NCBI GenBank assembly: GCA_040285745.1
Contig: JAUFOR010000005.1
Span: 434,001-498,000, forward strand
DNA from: Barthelona sp. PCE
Taxonomy: Eukaryota; Metamonada: BaSk clade
Direction: 5' to 3'
DNA: 64,000 nt
Of the stretch, positions 36,801 to 45,381 are shown piece by piece. The notes beneath the pieces are model-generated. The model saw only the letters and a list, made by a program, of their open reading frames with translations, was not told the DNA's origin and did no database searches. The translations under genes were made by a program, and so were the position numbers. Numbering within the stretch: position 1 is the stretch's first letter; the number at the start of each line of letters is the position of its first letter.

Positions 36801-39378
36801 TGAGGAGGTTAACAGTATGATGTATGATGCTCTATGTGCTGAATCTGCAAACACTGAATCTACCTCAGTGGTTATTGAGGATTCTGACGAAGCAGATGAG
36901 GAGAAAGCCAATGAATCAGAAGTTGAAGGAGCAAATATTGAGATGCTTCAAGCCGCTTTGGACACATTCCCATCTTCTATCACACTCAATGCTAATGATT
37001 TGCCGTTTAATATCGATCAATTGACTGAAATGTTGGGTGAAACTGAAGATATGGATGCAGATGAAATTATTGCAGTCATTGCGGCAGGAATATATGAGAT
37101 GAATGCTCCATGTGAAGAACTGACGTCAGCAGAAGTGTTACAGGAGAAGTTGCAGGAGGTCATGAGTCGTTTAAAGAATTTGGATAACACTGTTATAGAT
37201 GAGGCTAAGGACAAAGGTATATTACCATTGTTGTTGCTTGATATTGATTCAGATTTGATATCTCGTGCTCGTTCCGCTGCTGAAGATTATGGCATGGAAC
37301 AGAGTGAAGGGGAGATACGACAGAAAGCAAAGATTATTCAAGTTTTTGAGGAAGATCATTTGGGGAATCGAGAAGATATTCCGAAAGAAGATATTCGTGA
37401 CCTCTCAGATGCATGTATGCGAGTAACAATGTCTACTGTCCCAGGTAAGGAGTTGGATTATAGTGATATCTCAAATACAGTACAGGAAACATATTCGTCA
37501 TTACCAGCATCTGTTATTGATAGTTTGAAAGAGAATAATACTTTACCTAGACACCTTGCATATCTTTCACAAAAACATCCAAAAGAAAGAGAATTTTTAG
37601 CTACATTACTTGATTCATTACCAAAAGGAACCGTCCTCAATGATACTGACATGGATGAGATGTTGAAATTTGCCAAATCGCACAAGGTTGACGATCCATC
37701 AGAGTTACCGAACTTCCATCAGCTGTTAAGTGCATTGCAGGATGAAGAAGAAGGAGATATTTCGAGTATCATCAAACAATATACTGATAATAATTCTGTA
37801 GCAAAGGTGAAACGTGAGCTTGAGCTTGAAGAGAAAAGAAATAAGCTTAAAGAGTTGGTTGACTTCGATTCCATTGGAGAATTTGATGATGACGATCTAA
37901 ACATGTTATTGGAATTCTACGATCCTATGGCAGTAGCTGCAGCCTTCAAAGCACATCCAGATGGTGACATGGACATGATCATGGCAAAGGCGGGTAATGC
38001 ACAAGATGCACTCACAAAGGCACGTGGTCATATCCGCAAGACAGGTTCAGATATAAAAGATGATGAGCTTTTGGAGATACTTACGATTGGTACGAAGAAC
38101 ACAAGCACTGCAGGCGATTGTGCACTGATGACAACAGCAGGTATCGACTTGAGAGAACTAGGTTTTGAAGGAGAAGATCTGGAGAAAGCTATGGAGGTAA
38201 TTGGAAAGAGCCCTGTATCTTTCGATTACATAAAGAAACTCAGAGATCGAAAATTCCCTGATGACTTTGTTAACACTATTGTTAAGAGTGCTTTGGTGGA
38301 TTTCAATGAAAAAGACGTTAGTGTCAGTGCGTTTGTTGATGCGTTGCAGCAGAAAACAGAAGAAATGTTGACTAATGAATGTGAACAAAGAGATGCAGAT
38401 CCAAAAACTGTTTTGATTAATTTTGATCAGACGGAATTGTTATTCGAAGAATTATTTAAATCGGAAATTGAGCTTAAATCGTTCCAGCTGCCCAGTTCGA
38501 TGGGAGATGAGGAAGAGTCAGTGCGGCAAAAGCTTAAAGAGTTGGATCGTGAAGAAGCCAATTTGCTAATTGATAGTTTAGCCAACAAACCTCATTTGTA
38601 CAAGTATTTATCACAGATTGGTGATATTAGTGGTTTAAGCGCGGCTGACATTGAAGAAAAGTTAAAAAATATAGCATTGGATGATATTCGTGGGGTTGTA
38701 GGTTTGGAGTCAGGAATGAATGATGAAGAGTTGTTGCAATTGCTCAATGAGCACGACCCAACTGTGATTTCTGCCGCTATTATGGCAGAAAACAACATTC
38801 AGGATCTGAAAGCAACTCATAATAGGGATTTAGAGGTTGATTTTAATACTATTCTTGCAAAATGCTCTGAAGCTATTGATACAGCTCCTGAGGCATTGAA
38901 GAAGGAGTATGGTGTTGATTATGCACATGCTCTTGCAGCCACCGTTGAACCAAATTTTTTGAAAAATGAAGAAGGTATTTCCAATGAAGTTAGTTTAAAT
39001 CAGATTGATAAAGCATTTTCTGATGTTAAAAAGTTTAATCTTAACAAACAGCTTGAGGCTAAGTTGGCTGGTCAGGTTATAAGGGCAGGTGAACATGGTG
39101 ACTTACTTCTAGATGCGTTAAACCTTATACCATTAGGTCATTTATCCTTAGCAGCAGAAAAAGGTGGTCAAATTGCTGTGGAAAGTCAGACAGCTGAGGA
39201 TATCGCTGAAGTCCTGCGTCGTATTGCAAACGGTGAAGACTTAATTGATGTTATTAATGAGTTAAGAGTGAAATATGGTAAGGAACCGTTCGTAGATGAA
39301 GCATTTAAGGTTGTTGACATGATGGATGAGCTTATTGTTCAGGAGGGGTTTGATGATGATGCTAATATTGAGTTTTAG
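33871..39378 (+). CDS. Giant beta-propeller plus acidic helical-repeat protein
   Basis: 1835 residues from ATG at 33871. Residues 1 to about 610 look like one or two WD-type propellers (SFSPSGDTVYIC, LLVGCSDGSLFGFDV and similar blades). The remaining 1200 residues are acidic and helical, built of diverged repeats: a Leu-rich helix, then (N/D)P followed by VxxAx. Copies sit near residues 724 (NPVSVASAM), 1350 (DPMAVAAAF) and 1628 (DPTVISAAI), with many DDELLxxL helices between. The arrangement suggests a large scaffold. I know no family with this order; a cytoskeletal or flagellar role is only a guess. Confidence 0.72.
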   Translation: MEINALGVPVPNALPYHVSHSVAHHPSKSLLISTVGSFLTFWDYKKLQIASFSLDGIKVSSIALNPNGTHIAIVGVSKLCPVVLIGRLNRLDALREYNISSMGPCSFSPSGDTVYICSSECSIIEEINVFSSSSTATSTYHLTFNIDSLIRFVCHTNSFLFLFSDRLVLTNRYGEEQITYNSENNTVLKDVLLLFDGYVVLTSKELLFLSCDLAVLFSFQCKRINEYTAIEWRGNELLVGCSDGSLFGFDVSTLKPTWEIDPPAALNAFSLADELQMQPLSKIMCHSDNVVACLHDGFIAVSDTFRKEIIAAAFGPSVNPKACISMDSLIVTTKNALLLYKSVSMRPTIIPISNMSEMCCIDASTRIVACDTTGNIYCVSLDGSSHRVANLQMRHVGQPTIVKASRRYIYVVTTASDLHIIDIMAGFKHVAVLAVDRDLVDILCVDQYVYNTRSSSRDTLLLLYKRQMCVYRVDSSNEIIPVSSYDLDFVAKYITLHPGLPLCIIGGTNCALLIDFNIGNKYIKPFKKQLLNISIDGLGLYFCAVFRDCVEIYELFSGKCVQVFDYSKESCTFYFFWNENSLLLLQILSGGIITYRLSHTVEKAIKKAQEEMIKNPTLLRTLPICWQVATHAITQSIAEPVESELSLTASVHKFLLNAVSIIEEVGLNVDDHHIIRLISYIEDLDLGMHEKEDLLRRTLSDAMALDSPPENYLKLGQLELVDKINPVSVASAMLEHNTDVDDVKKKVNDVIGTCQTTDDTIMELMKLMERPTLVERIRADPSGLISALPSSFSRKEYGVDDVLKMVPSELKLLLNDNELLDFVEDCMDVYNKDVNGRKMEDIVSAAASELLDGVLEPNVVGNISELDDLPDDVKVEIEEFGNGPEEFSEGILLGLAADSYQHLFSQDKVTEEEMKLPMNMLDLASELYDKGFSMDKLGCALGAFCASGLENTDDEKVRNSLIKALSTFDGELTPENFEEVNSMMYDALCAESANTESTSVVIEDSDEADEEKANESEVEGANIEMLQAALDTFPSSITLNANDLPFNIDQLTEMLGETEDMDADEIIAVIAAGIYEMNAPCEELTSAEVLQEKLQEVMSRLKNLDNTVIDEAKDKGILPLLLLDIDSDLISRARSAAEDYGMEQSEGEIRQKAKIIQVFEEDHLGNREDIPKEDIRDLSDACMRVTMSTVPGKELDYSDISNTVQETYSSLPASVIDSLKENNTLPRHLAYLSQKHPKEREFLATLLDSLPKGTVLNDTDMDEMLKFAKSHKVDDPSELPNFHQLLSALQDEEEGDISSIIKQYTDNNSVAKVKRELELEEKRNKLKELVDFDSIGEFDDDDLNMLLEFYDPMAVAAAFKAHPDGDMDMIMAKAGNAQDALTKARGHIRKTGSDIKDDELLEILTIGTKNTSTAGDCALMTTAGIDLRELGFEGEDLEKAMEVIGKSPVSFDYIKKLRDRKFPDDFVNTIVKSALVDFNEKDVSVSAFVDALQQKTEEMLTNECEQRDADPKTVLINFDQTELLFEELFKSEIELKSFQLPSSMGDEEESVRQKLKELDREEANLLIDSLANKPHLYKYLSQIGDISGLSAADIEEKLKNIALDDIRGVVGLESGMNDEELLQLLNEHDPTVISAAIMAENNIQDLKATHNRDLEVDFNTILAKCSEAIDTAPEALKKEYGVDYAHALAATVEPNFLKNEEGISNEVSLNQIDKAFSDVKKFNLNKQLEAKLAGQVIRAGEHGDLLLDALNLIPLGHLSLAAEKGGQIAVESQTAEDIAEVLRRIANGEDLIDVINELRVKYGKEPFVDEAFKVVDMMDELIVQEGFDDDANIEF

Positions 39379-39572
39379 TTTCAAAATTGATTGAATAAAC
39401 AATTTTTTTTATTATTTTCATTTTCTGAGTGACTCAAGTAGTTAAATTTTACTTCATTTAATCATAGATTTATTTAAGAAAATGATAAGACTTTCAAACT
39501 TCACGTTCAATGTGATGTGTTTGCATCTCCTTCACCAATTTTTTCTTCTTAGAGTATTTAGATTCAAAGACA

Positions 39573-40133
39573 TTAGTGACTGAATTTGTTTTTGTACTGC
39601 ATATAACGTTGCGGATACTCTCTCTGAAGTTTTGACTCTTTGAAATCGATCTCTGTAAGAAGCTCAGGAGGAACTTCACCGACTGAAGTATTATATCGAA
39701 TAACAAGTCTTTTACGTTCTTCAATCTCTTTAATGGTCTCTTCAAAGTCATCAAAATTATCCAATTCAGATAAATTATCTCGAGAAGGAACGCAGGGTTG
39801 TGAAATAAATGTTTCCCCAGACATTTTCACTTGTGCATTGGCGATCATCTGTGTTCTGTCACGACCAGGGGCAGGTTTTGATGTTTCAATAGAATTTTCA
39901 TAGTTGCGCCCTGTTTTTCTTAAAATTGTAGTCTGTTTGGTCTTTTTTGGCATCATATCTATGTGTGCACGATGTATTCCAGCGAGATTCCCTGAACTAA
40001 TATCAAGAGAGTCAAGCACAGAATTAGTTTTGTGAAAGATTGCCTTCTTCTTTCTTTTCAACGGTTTGTTTTGACGTCCTTGTAACTGTAATCTAATAGA
40101 TTCTGGAATATTTGACTTCAAAGGCTTCTTCAT
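39573..40133 (-). CDS. Basic protein of unknown function
   Basis: 186 residues from ATG at 40133 (MKKPLKS); the upstream frame begins at a TTG and encodes a hydrophobic stretch unlikely to be translated. The N-terminal half is Lys/Arg-rich, the C-terminal half has an acidic helix (DNFDDFEETIKEIEERKRLV) and ends in YPQRYMQYKNKFSH. It may be a small microtubule- or nucleic-acid-associated protein, but nothing specific is recognised. Confidence 0.62.
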   Translation of the reverse strand: MKKPLKSNIPESIRLQLQGRQNKPLKRKKKAIFHKTNSVLDSLDISSGNLAGIHRAHIDMMPKKTKQTTILRKTGRNYENSIETSKPAPGRDRTQMIANAQVKMSGETFISQPCVPSRDNLSELDNFDDFEETIKEIEERKRLVIRYNTSVGEVPPELLTEIDFKESKLQREYPQRYMQYKNKFSH

Positions 40134-40325
40134 TAAAAGTAACAAAAAAGATTTATGAATAAAAAAGGAGGTAATATCAAAAACACAATTTATTAGAGTA
40201 ACGGTCAAAAAAATTTTTAGGCAGGTAGAAACCTTTCTAAAATCAACATAGTCCAAAGTAAAGTTGGAAGTTCTTCAATTTGCTTTGGAGATTTATTTAT
40301 TTTTTATATCTGTTTAAAAGATTTT

Positions 40326-40747
40326 ATGTTCATAGACAATATAAATACTGCTGTAAAATACATTGGTGATAGGATAATAATCTTCAAAAGTAATAAATCT
40401 GAAAAAATAGAAATTCCGAATTACAAAATACAAAAAAATTTTTATCCAAAATATTTATCTCTTTTCATTTATCATGCTACTGGATATGTATATTACATTA
40501 AAAGACTGAAAATAATCATTACATAATGATAAAACCTAAAACCACAGATAAAAAAATAAATAAGCTTTTAAAGTTGGAGAATATCGAAATATGTCCACAA
40601 TTAATTTATAAATTCAATCCCTTTAACATCAAAATAATGAGTGATATATTAGTTGTTGAATCAAAGCAACAAACTGAAGAAATTGTTCAAAAAGAAGTGA
40701 TATCCCCAAATACCGGTATTTTTGTCAATACTGTCTTTGCTCAATAA
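40326..40747 (+). other. Two small tandem frames, possible small or decayed gene
   Basis: A 66-codon frame (40326-40526) is followed by a 73-codon frame starting at 40526; stop and start overlap by one base, and the second frame is open back to 40502. The predicted peptides are Ile/Lys/Asn-rich, as expected of AT-rich noise, but the second is more coding-like near its end. Either a short gene of 73 codons, a broken gene of about 140 codons, or chance. Confidence 0.25.
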
Positions 40748-40909
40748 TGTTAGTCAGATGGACAAGCAAAGCTAGTAAAAGAAAATGAAAAAATCAAAAA
40801 AAAACCTTTAAAACATGTACAACGCCGGCAATGCTATGTTTGTTGCAACATGTGAAATGAAAAAGAGGTTAATATCTGTAGCAACGTGTACTATTTTTTT
40901 CTCTTTATA

Positions 40910-40914
40910 TCACA
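40910..40914 (+). promoter_or_regulatory. Initiator-like TCACA
   Basis: TCACA 21 bases before the ATG at 40936 of the U-box gene. Confidence 0.4.
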
Positions 40915-40935
40915 GTCTTATTTATTTATATTGTA

Positions 40936-42252
40936 ATGGAAGAGTTGTTTAAATGTCCGTTGACATACGAACTTATGGAGGATCCGGTCCTTACACCATA
41001 TGGGCATTCATTTGAGCGTTCTGCAATCACACAATGGCTACTTAAGTCAGATAAATGTCCACTCACACGCAGACCTCTGTCAATTAAGGACCTCCACCCC
41101 AACATTCAACTCCGTAAAGTCATCGAAGAATATAGAAAGCAGAATAACAAAATTTGTAGCGATCATGGAACGGTAGCATCAGAATCTGGGCTTTTTCAGC
41201 AGTTTCAGGTCAATCGTAACCAACTTTATGCACTGGACGATCAACGGACTGAATTAGAAGAGGGTATTGATGTTCTTGAGGTTAGAATCGATAAGATCTC
41301 TAATGCAATCAAACGATTGAGTACCAAGATACAAGAGAAGATAAAAAAACAAAAGATTCTCTTGGAGAAGAGTTCTATGAATAATATTACAGCAGTTGAA
41401 CGAGATGAACTAGATGAAATCACTTTTTTACTTAATGAAATGGAAGAAGAACAAGTTATGCTTGAGGAAGAACAAAGTCGGTATATAGTTTCTGTCTCAG
41501 AGAAAGAAAACGATTTGAGAACTATTAACTATTCATTATCCCTATTCCAAAAAACTGTTGAATCACAAAAAAAAGCACTTTTACGAATTATTAATGCTTC
41601 TCCTGATTCACTTAACGACCCCAGTTTGTATATCGAACCCGTGGACTACACACGGGATGAAAAGCTCAAAAAAGCGCTCAAAACAAAAGAGCGTGGTAAT
41701 CGAAAATTTAGAAAGGGAAAATTTGAAGATGCAGAAGCGTTATACACCAAATCTATCGAAGAAGCACACCCCTACATTCTTCCAGCCTTGTATTTGAACA
41801 GAGCTGTAGTGCGTGAGCGTTTGAAGAAATACCTGGATGCCATTGAAGACTGCAATATTGCTGTACAGGAAGTCCCAACAGTGAAGGCATATAGGATCAT
41901 CGGTGACTCATATTATAATCTTTGTGATCATAACTCTGCCATAACTGAAGGTTTTGCTAAAGCAGTTGATTTAGCAGTTAGTCAAGGCGGTACTGATGAT
42001 CATTCATCAAAAATGATTGAATATATTGAAGAAATGATGCATCGACAAGAGAAAGAGCGGAAGATTCAGGAAGAACAAGATCAAATTAGAGAACAAGAAC
42101 AAAGAAGAAGAGTGCCATTTGAGAATGAAGTTAATCGAAGTCAGAGTGATCTGCAAAATGCTGGGCAAGGTTTAGAGAATCTTTTTGGCAATTTGTTTGC
42201 TGGTCAAGGTCGTCGTAGTAGAACTCATTCTAGGAGGTCTGGGTTTATGTAA
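40936..42252 (+). CDS. U-box E3 ubiquitin ligase with coiled coil and TPRs
   Basis: 438 residues. Residues 4-70 are a U-box (FKCPLTYELMEDPVLTPYGH, then CPLTRRPL and HPNIQLRKVIEEY). A coiled coil (about 90-215) and TPR motifs (about 240-345; AKERGNRKFRKGKFEDAEALYTKSIE-type) follow, then a Gln/Glu-rich helix and a Gly/Arg tail. CHIP has the same parts in the reverse order, so this is not CHIP itself but may also link chaperone clients to ubiquitin. The last 81 bases overlap the convergent methyltransferase gene. Confidence 0.87.
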   Translation: MEELFKCPLTYELMEDPVLTPYGHSFERSAITQWLLKSDKCPLTRRPLSIKDLHPNIQLRKVIEEYRKQNNKICSDHGTVASESGLFQQFQVNRNQLYALDDQRTELEEGIDVLEVRIDKISNAIKRLSTKIQEKIKKQKILLEKSSMNNITAVERDELDEITFLLNEMEEEQVMLEEEQSRYIVSVSEKENDLRTINYSLSLFQKTVESQKKALLRIINASPDSLNDPSLYIEPVDYTRDEKLKKALKTKERGNRKFRKGKFEDAEALYTKSIEEAHPYILPALYLNRAVVRERLKKYLDAIEDCNIAVQEVPTVKAYRIIGDSYYNLCDHNSAITEGFAKAVDLAVSQGGTDDHSSKMIEYIEEMMHRQEKERKIQEEQDQIREQEQRRRVPFENEVNRSQSDLQNAGQGLENLFGNLFAGQGRRSRTHSRRSGFM

Positions 42253-42939
42253 GGCTTTCATTTTTTCTTTGAATTTTTTGTTGTGAAATACAATCATTCG
42301 AGCTGGGACAGTGTTCCAATATTTAACATATTCAAAGTTTTTGAATATGTTCATTAAATGACGTTCTTCAATACTGATACGTCGAGCAAAAAAAACAGTG
42401 AGTGCAATTGCATAAATAAATACACAATACTTATTTAACAACATGATTTGAGTGAATACGGCATATAAAAGGAAGAAAAAATAACTGGGATGCCTCATTA
42501 CACTGTATAAACCTGTTGTTATTAAAACATGTTCGTCACGTTTCTTCTTTTGAATGAGGTGTGTGAACGATTTGCCAGCCTGGTACATAGCTACCTTGCG
42601 GCCTGCATCACACATAAATGCAAGAATAAAAAAACTCCAACCAACCACTTTTGCATCGAATAAAGTGAATAATTTAGGGTTTAGCCGATTATGAATATAC
42701 AGCTCAACAAATCCCGCAGTCATTGCAACAATATAAGGCCATTGAAAGAAGGCTGTATTCTTATGATTAGCTTTTCCATGAGTTATACGTGTGATTAAAT
42801 ACTCTCCAGCATGATGCCATAGTAGCATGCCCACGAATAGTCCTGTTTGCAATGGTGGAAACATAGAATTGTATGAAGAAGGTGAAATTGGCAATAACAA
42901 GTTTTCCGAATTCTTATTTATCATCCCTTTCAAACACAT
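42172..42939 (-). CDS. Isoprenylcysteine carboxyl methyltransferase (ICMT)
   Basis: Multi-pass ER enzyme that methylates the prenylated cysteine of CaaX proteins. HHAGEYLITRITHGK matches the HYSEYLVTAV segment of the family, and TTGLYSVMRHPSYFFFLLYAVF is the signature RHPSY region for S-adenosylmethionine binding, followed by RRISIEERHLMNIFKNFEYVKYWNTVPARM. The start is unclear: ATG codons at 42939, 42924 and 42864 are possible. The last (MFPPLQTG) is preceded by an initiator-like TCATA and begins just before conserved sequence, so it may be the true one. The C-terminal 27 or so codons overlap the U-box gene. Confidence 0.88.
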   Translation of the reverse strand: MCLKGMINKNSENLLLPISPSSYNSMFPPLQTGLFVGMLLWHHAGEYLITRITHGKANHKNTAFFQWPYIVAMTAGFVELYIHNRLNPKLFTLFDAKVVGWSFFILAFMCDAGRKVAMYQAGKSFTHLIQKKKRDEHVLITTGLYSVMRHPSYFFFLLYAVFTQIMLLNKYCVFIYAIALTVFFARRISIEERHLMNIFKNFEYVKYWNTVPARMIVFHNKKFKEKMKALHKPRPPRMSSTTTTLTSKQIAKKIL

Positions 42940-42945
42940 AATGTG

Positions 42946-43935
42946 ATGCACAGCACCGGCATCTTAGAATACGAAGTAGGGCCGAACGCTGTTGCGTTTG
43001 AACTTGTTGGTTCAAAAAAGAATGTAGTTCCCAGGAAGAAAAAGGGACAGGAATTGCTTACTGACTCACCAAAGCGAAAATACATCCATAATGATCTCAC
43101 AGAAGAAATGACATCTTCTTTGAAAGTGACGAATGAATGCGATGAGATTGTATTTGAATCGGTGCATCTGGAGGCTGCTTCACCTGAAAAGGGGCTTGAT
43201 AGTCGTCCCACATCTACACAGGATTATGTAGAAAAACCCAAACGAGAGAAGTTTAAAAAAGTTGAAAAAAAACCCAACAGTCTTGAAGGATTCACAAATC
43301 CAAACAGTTGGGACCCTAACTTCTTCATTGGCTCCCGAAAAATGGCTTCAAGAAATCGAATGATACCAATAACAGATACCAGCACATCTTTTGTAACAGA
43401 TGAAGCTGTTTACTACGATGAGGATACTGGATACATCCTAAGTGAACAGGAGGTACAGGAGATGGAGAGAGAGCGTGATCAGGAGTCTGATGTATTTCTT
43501 ACAGAGACCAGTTTTTCGCAATCAAGCTCAAGAACACCTAAATCACTCAGAAAACGTTTTTATCATAATGTAAGGGTGTCAAAAATGATGGACGAGGCAT
43601 TCAGAATGAGACAATCAAGTGACAACAGTCAATATTGGAGAACTGTAACAAAGAACCAAGGGTTTAATCTTTGCATTACACCGAGTCAAGAAACTAATAA
43701 TTTACCGTTTCTAAGCCATACACGAACGCGCTCTATTCAACCACAGAGAGAAATGAATGGTATTCCACCTTTGAAAGAAACGATTTATGAGAGAGATACC
43801 CTTAATGAGTTTTTTAATGCAACAAAATTTGCTGCAAAAGAAGAATTTGTTTCTAGTAATTTTGTAGATAACTCTGTTGCCAAAACACATGCAAAAATGT
43901 TATTAGAAGATGTTTTGTTGAAAACAGAAACATAA
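42946..43935 (+). CDS. Protein of unknown function
   Basis: 329 residues from ATG at 42946 (the codon before it is GTG). Mostly polar and apparently disordered, with Lys-rich (KPKREKFKKVEKKP) and Glu-rich stretches and a helical C-terminus. No domain recognised. The start lies within a few bases of the earliest possible start of the divergent methyltransferase gene, so the two would have to share or interleave promoters. It ends nine bases from the convergent HMG-CoA reductase. Confidence 0.68.
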   Translation: MHSTGILEYEVGPNAVAFELVGSKKNVVPRKKKGQELLTDSPKRKYIHNDLTEEMTSSLKVTNECDEIVFESVHLEAASPEKGLDSRPTSTQDYVEKPKREKFKKVEKKPNSLEGFTNPNSWDPNFFIGSRKMASRNRMIPITDTSTSFVTDEAVYYDEDTGYILSEQEVQEMERERDQESDVFLTETSFSQSSSRTPKSLRKRFYHNVRVSKMMDEAFRMRQSSDNSQYWRTVTKNQGFNLCITPSQETNNLPFLSHTRTRSIQPQREMNGIPPLKETIYERDTLNEFFNATKFAAKEEFVSSNFVDNSVAKTHAKMLLEDVLLKTET

Positions 43936-43944
43936 TTAATTAAT

Positions 43945-45201
43945 TTATTTCTCACAAGTACCAGGTTTTTCTCTCTTTCTATTAAGACGCATGTGGCTGG
44001 ACACAAGCTCTCGGGCCGCCAGAGCAGCACATAAGTTTAATTCTCCTGCTAATACTGTTCCAGCAATAACTTTTGCCAATCTTTTTGATGCGAAACCTGG
44101 GTTTTCACGATCTATAACACATCCAATAAGCGTTAGAAGGTTCTGTTGTGCAGGGAGGTGGGTCCCACCACCTATTGTTCCGACTTCAAGTGAAGGCAAT
44201 GTTACACTCATGTAAAGATCACCATTTTCTGTTTTTTCCATATTTGTGATACAATTTGAGCTTTCTACGACTTGTGCGCAGTCTTGTCCAAGGGCAAGAA
44301 ATGAAGCAGCAACGAGATTTGCAGCATGGGCGTTAAAACCTCCAAGGGCACCTGCAACTGCACTACCCACGAGGTTTTTACGTGTGTTCAAATCAACAAT
44401 CGTGTCCACACTTACCTTTAGCACCTTGGAAAGAACATCTTTTTCTATGACAGTTTCACAAATTACACTTTTGCCACGTCCATCAAGCCAGTTAACTGCT
44501 GTAGCCTTCTTATCAGTGCACACATTTCCACTAATTGCAACCACTTTGAAAGGGTATTTATCACCACATTCATTAGCAAGATGTTCAAGACATGCCTTGA
44601 CGCCTTTGCTAATCATATTCATACCCATTGCATCTCCCGTGAACGCACAGAAGCGGACATAGAGGTTCCTTCCACTGTGGAAGCACTTTATACTCTCTAG
44701 ACGACCAAAACTAGTTGTCGAATTGAAAGCTATCATTAAACCTGTAAGCCCTTCGTTTTCAATGTAAAGTGCTAATTCAACAGCATCTGCTGCGCTATTG
44801 AGTGTTAGACAGGGTGCGCGGGTCATTCCATCTCTGAAAATTGTCGAAATACAACCACCAGATGCATTGATGGCTTTGCATCCCCTGGAACAACCTGCTA
44901 CGAGGCATCCTTCAGTTGTGGCCATTGGTAGAGGCACCTTCTCGTCGTTTATGAGTAGAGGGCCTGCTAAACCAAGTGGAATGGGCACATAACCAATGAC
45001 ATTTTCACAATTCTGTCCCAATATTGCATTATAATCGTAGCCCGTATGCGGAACGCCCTCAATACTGCACGAAGTAGTACGTTCATAGTACTCTCGTCTA
45101 ATTTCAACAGCTTCAGCTGGAGAAAAAAGCTTCTCAAGTTTATAAAGTGGAATCGACCCTTCAATCAGCTTATCAACGATTTCTTCCCTAGAAACTTCCA
45201 T
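43945..45201 (-). CDS. HMG-CoA reductase, soluble class I catalytic domain
   Basis: 418 residues, only the catalytic part; the membrane domain of animal and fungal enzymes is absent. It reduces HMG-CoA to mevalonate with two NADPH, feeding isoprenoid synthesis. Landmarks: ENVIGYVPIPLGLAGPL (substrate), MATTEGCL with Glu97, DAMGMNM (NADPH), CTDKKATAVNW with Lys231, GQDCAQ with Asp307, GTIGGGT, and the catalytic His403 in SSHMRLNR. The serine that AMP-activated kinase phosphorylates in animals two residues after the NR is replaced by basic residues. The sequence type is eukaryotic class I, not the bacterial class II. Confidence 0.95.
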   Translation of the reverse strand: MEVSREEIVDKLIEGSIPLYKLEKLFSPAEAVEIRREYYERTTSCSIEGVPHTGYDYNAILGQNCENVIGYVPIPLGLAGPLLINDEKVPLPMATTEGCLVAGCSRGCKAINASGGCISTIFRDGMTRAPCLTLNSAADAVELALYIENEGLTGLMIAFNSTTSFGRLESIKCFHSGRNLYVRFCAFTGDAMGMNMISKGVKACLEHLANECGDKYPFKVVAISGNVCTDKKATAVNWLDGRGKSVICETVIEKDVLSKVLKVSVDTIVDLNTRKNLVGSAVAGALGGFNAHAANLVAASFLALGQDCAQVVESSNCITNMEKTENGDLYMSVTLPSLEVGTIGGGTHLPAQQNLLTLIGCVIDRENPGFASKRLAKVIAGTVLAGELNLCAALAARELVSSHMRLNRKREKPGTCEK

Positions 45202-45381
45202 AATTTACCGTAATGGATAATTGTAAAAGGTAAGTAAAGTGTTTACAGTACAGGTTTCTCCATGTTCTGTATAACAAGACATTTGCCTCCAAAATGTATT
45301 TTTACTGAAATTGCTGAGGAGAATTTAATCAATTCATTGGTTGAATTGCATGAAATGAATAATTTTATTAACAGTACTTCA

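Larger units (their letters stand above)
40134..40935. other. AT-rich divergent intergenic region
   Basis: 802 bases between divergent genes. It contains two short, tandem frames with ATG starts (40326-40526 and 40526-40747, listed separately) and otherwise very AT-rich sequence. An initiator-like TCACA lies at 40910-40914. Confidence 0.5.

Noticed and set aside
40936-42252. CHIP (STUB1) orthologue
   Set aside because: U-box is N-terminal and TPRs follow a coiled coil, the reverse of CHIP.
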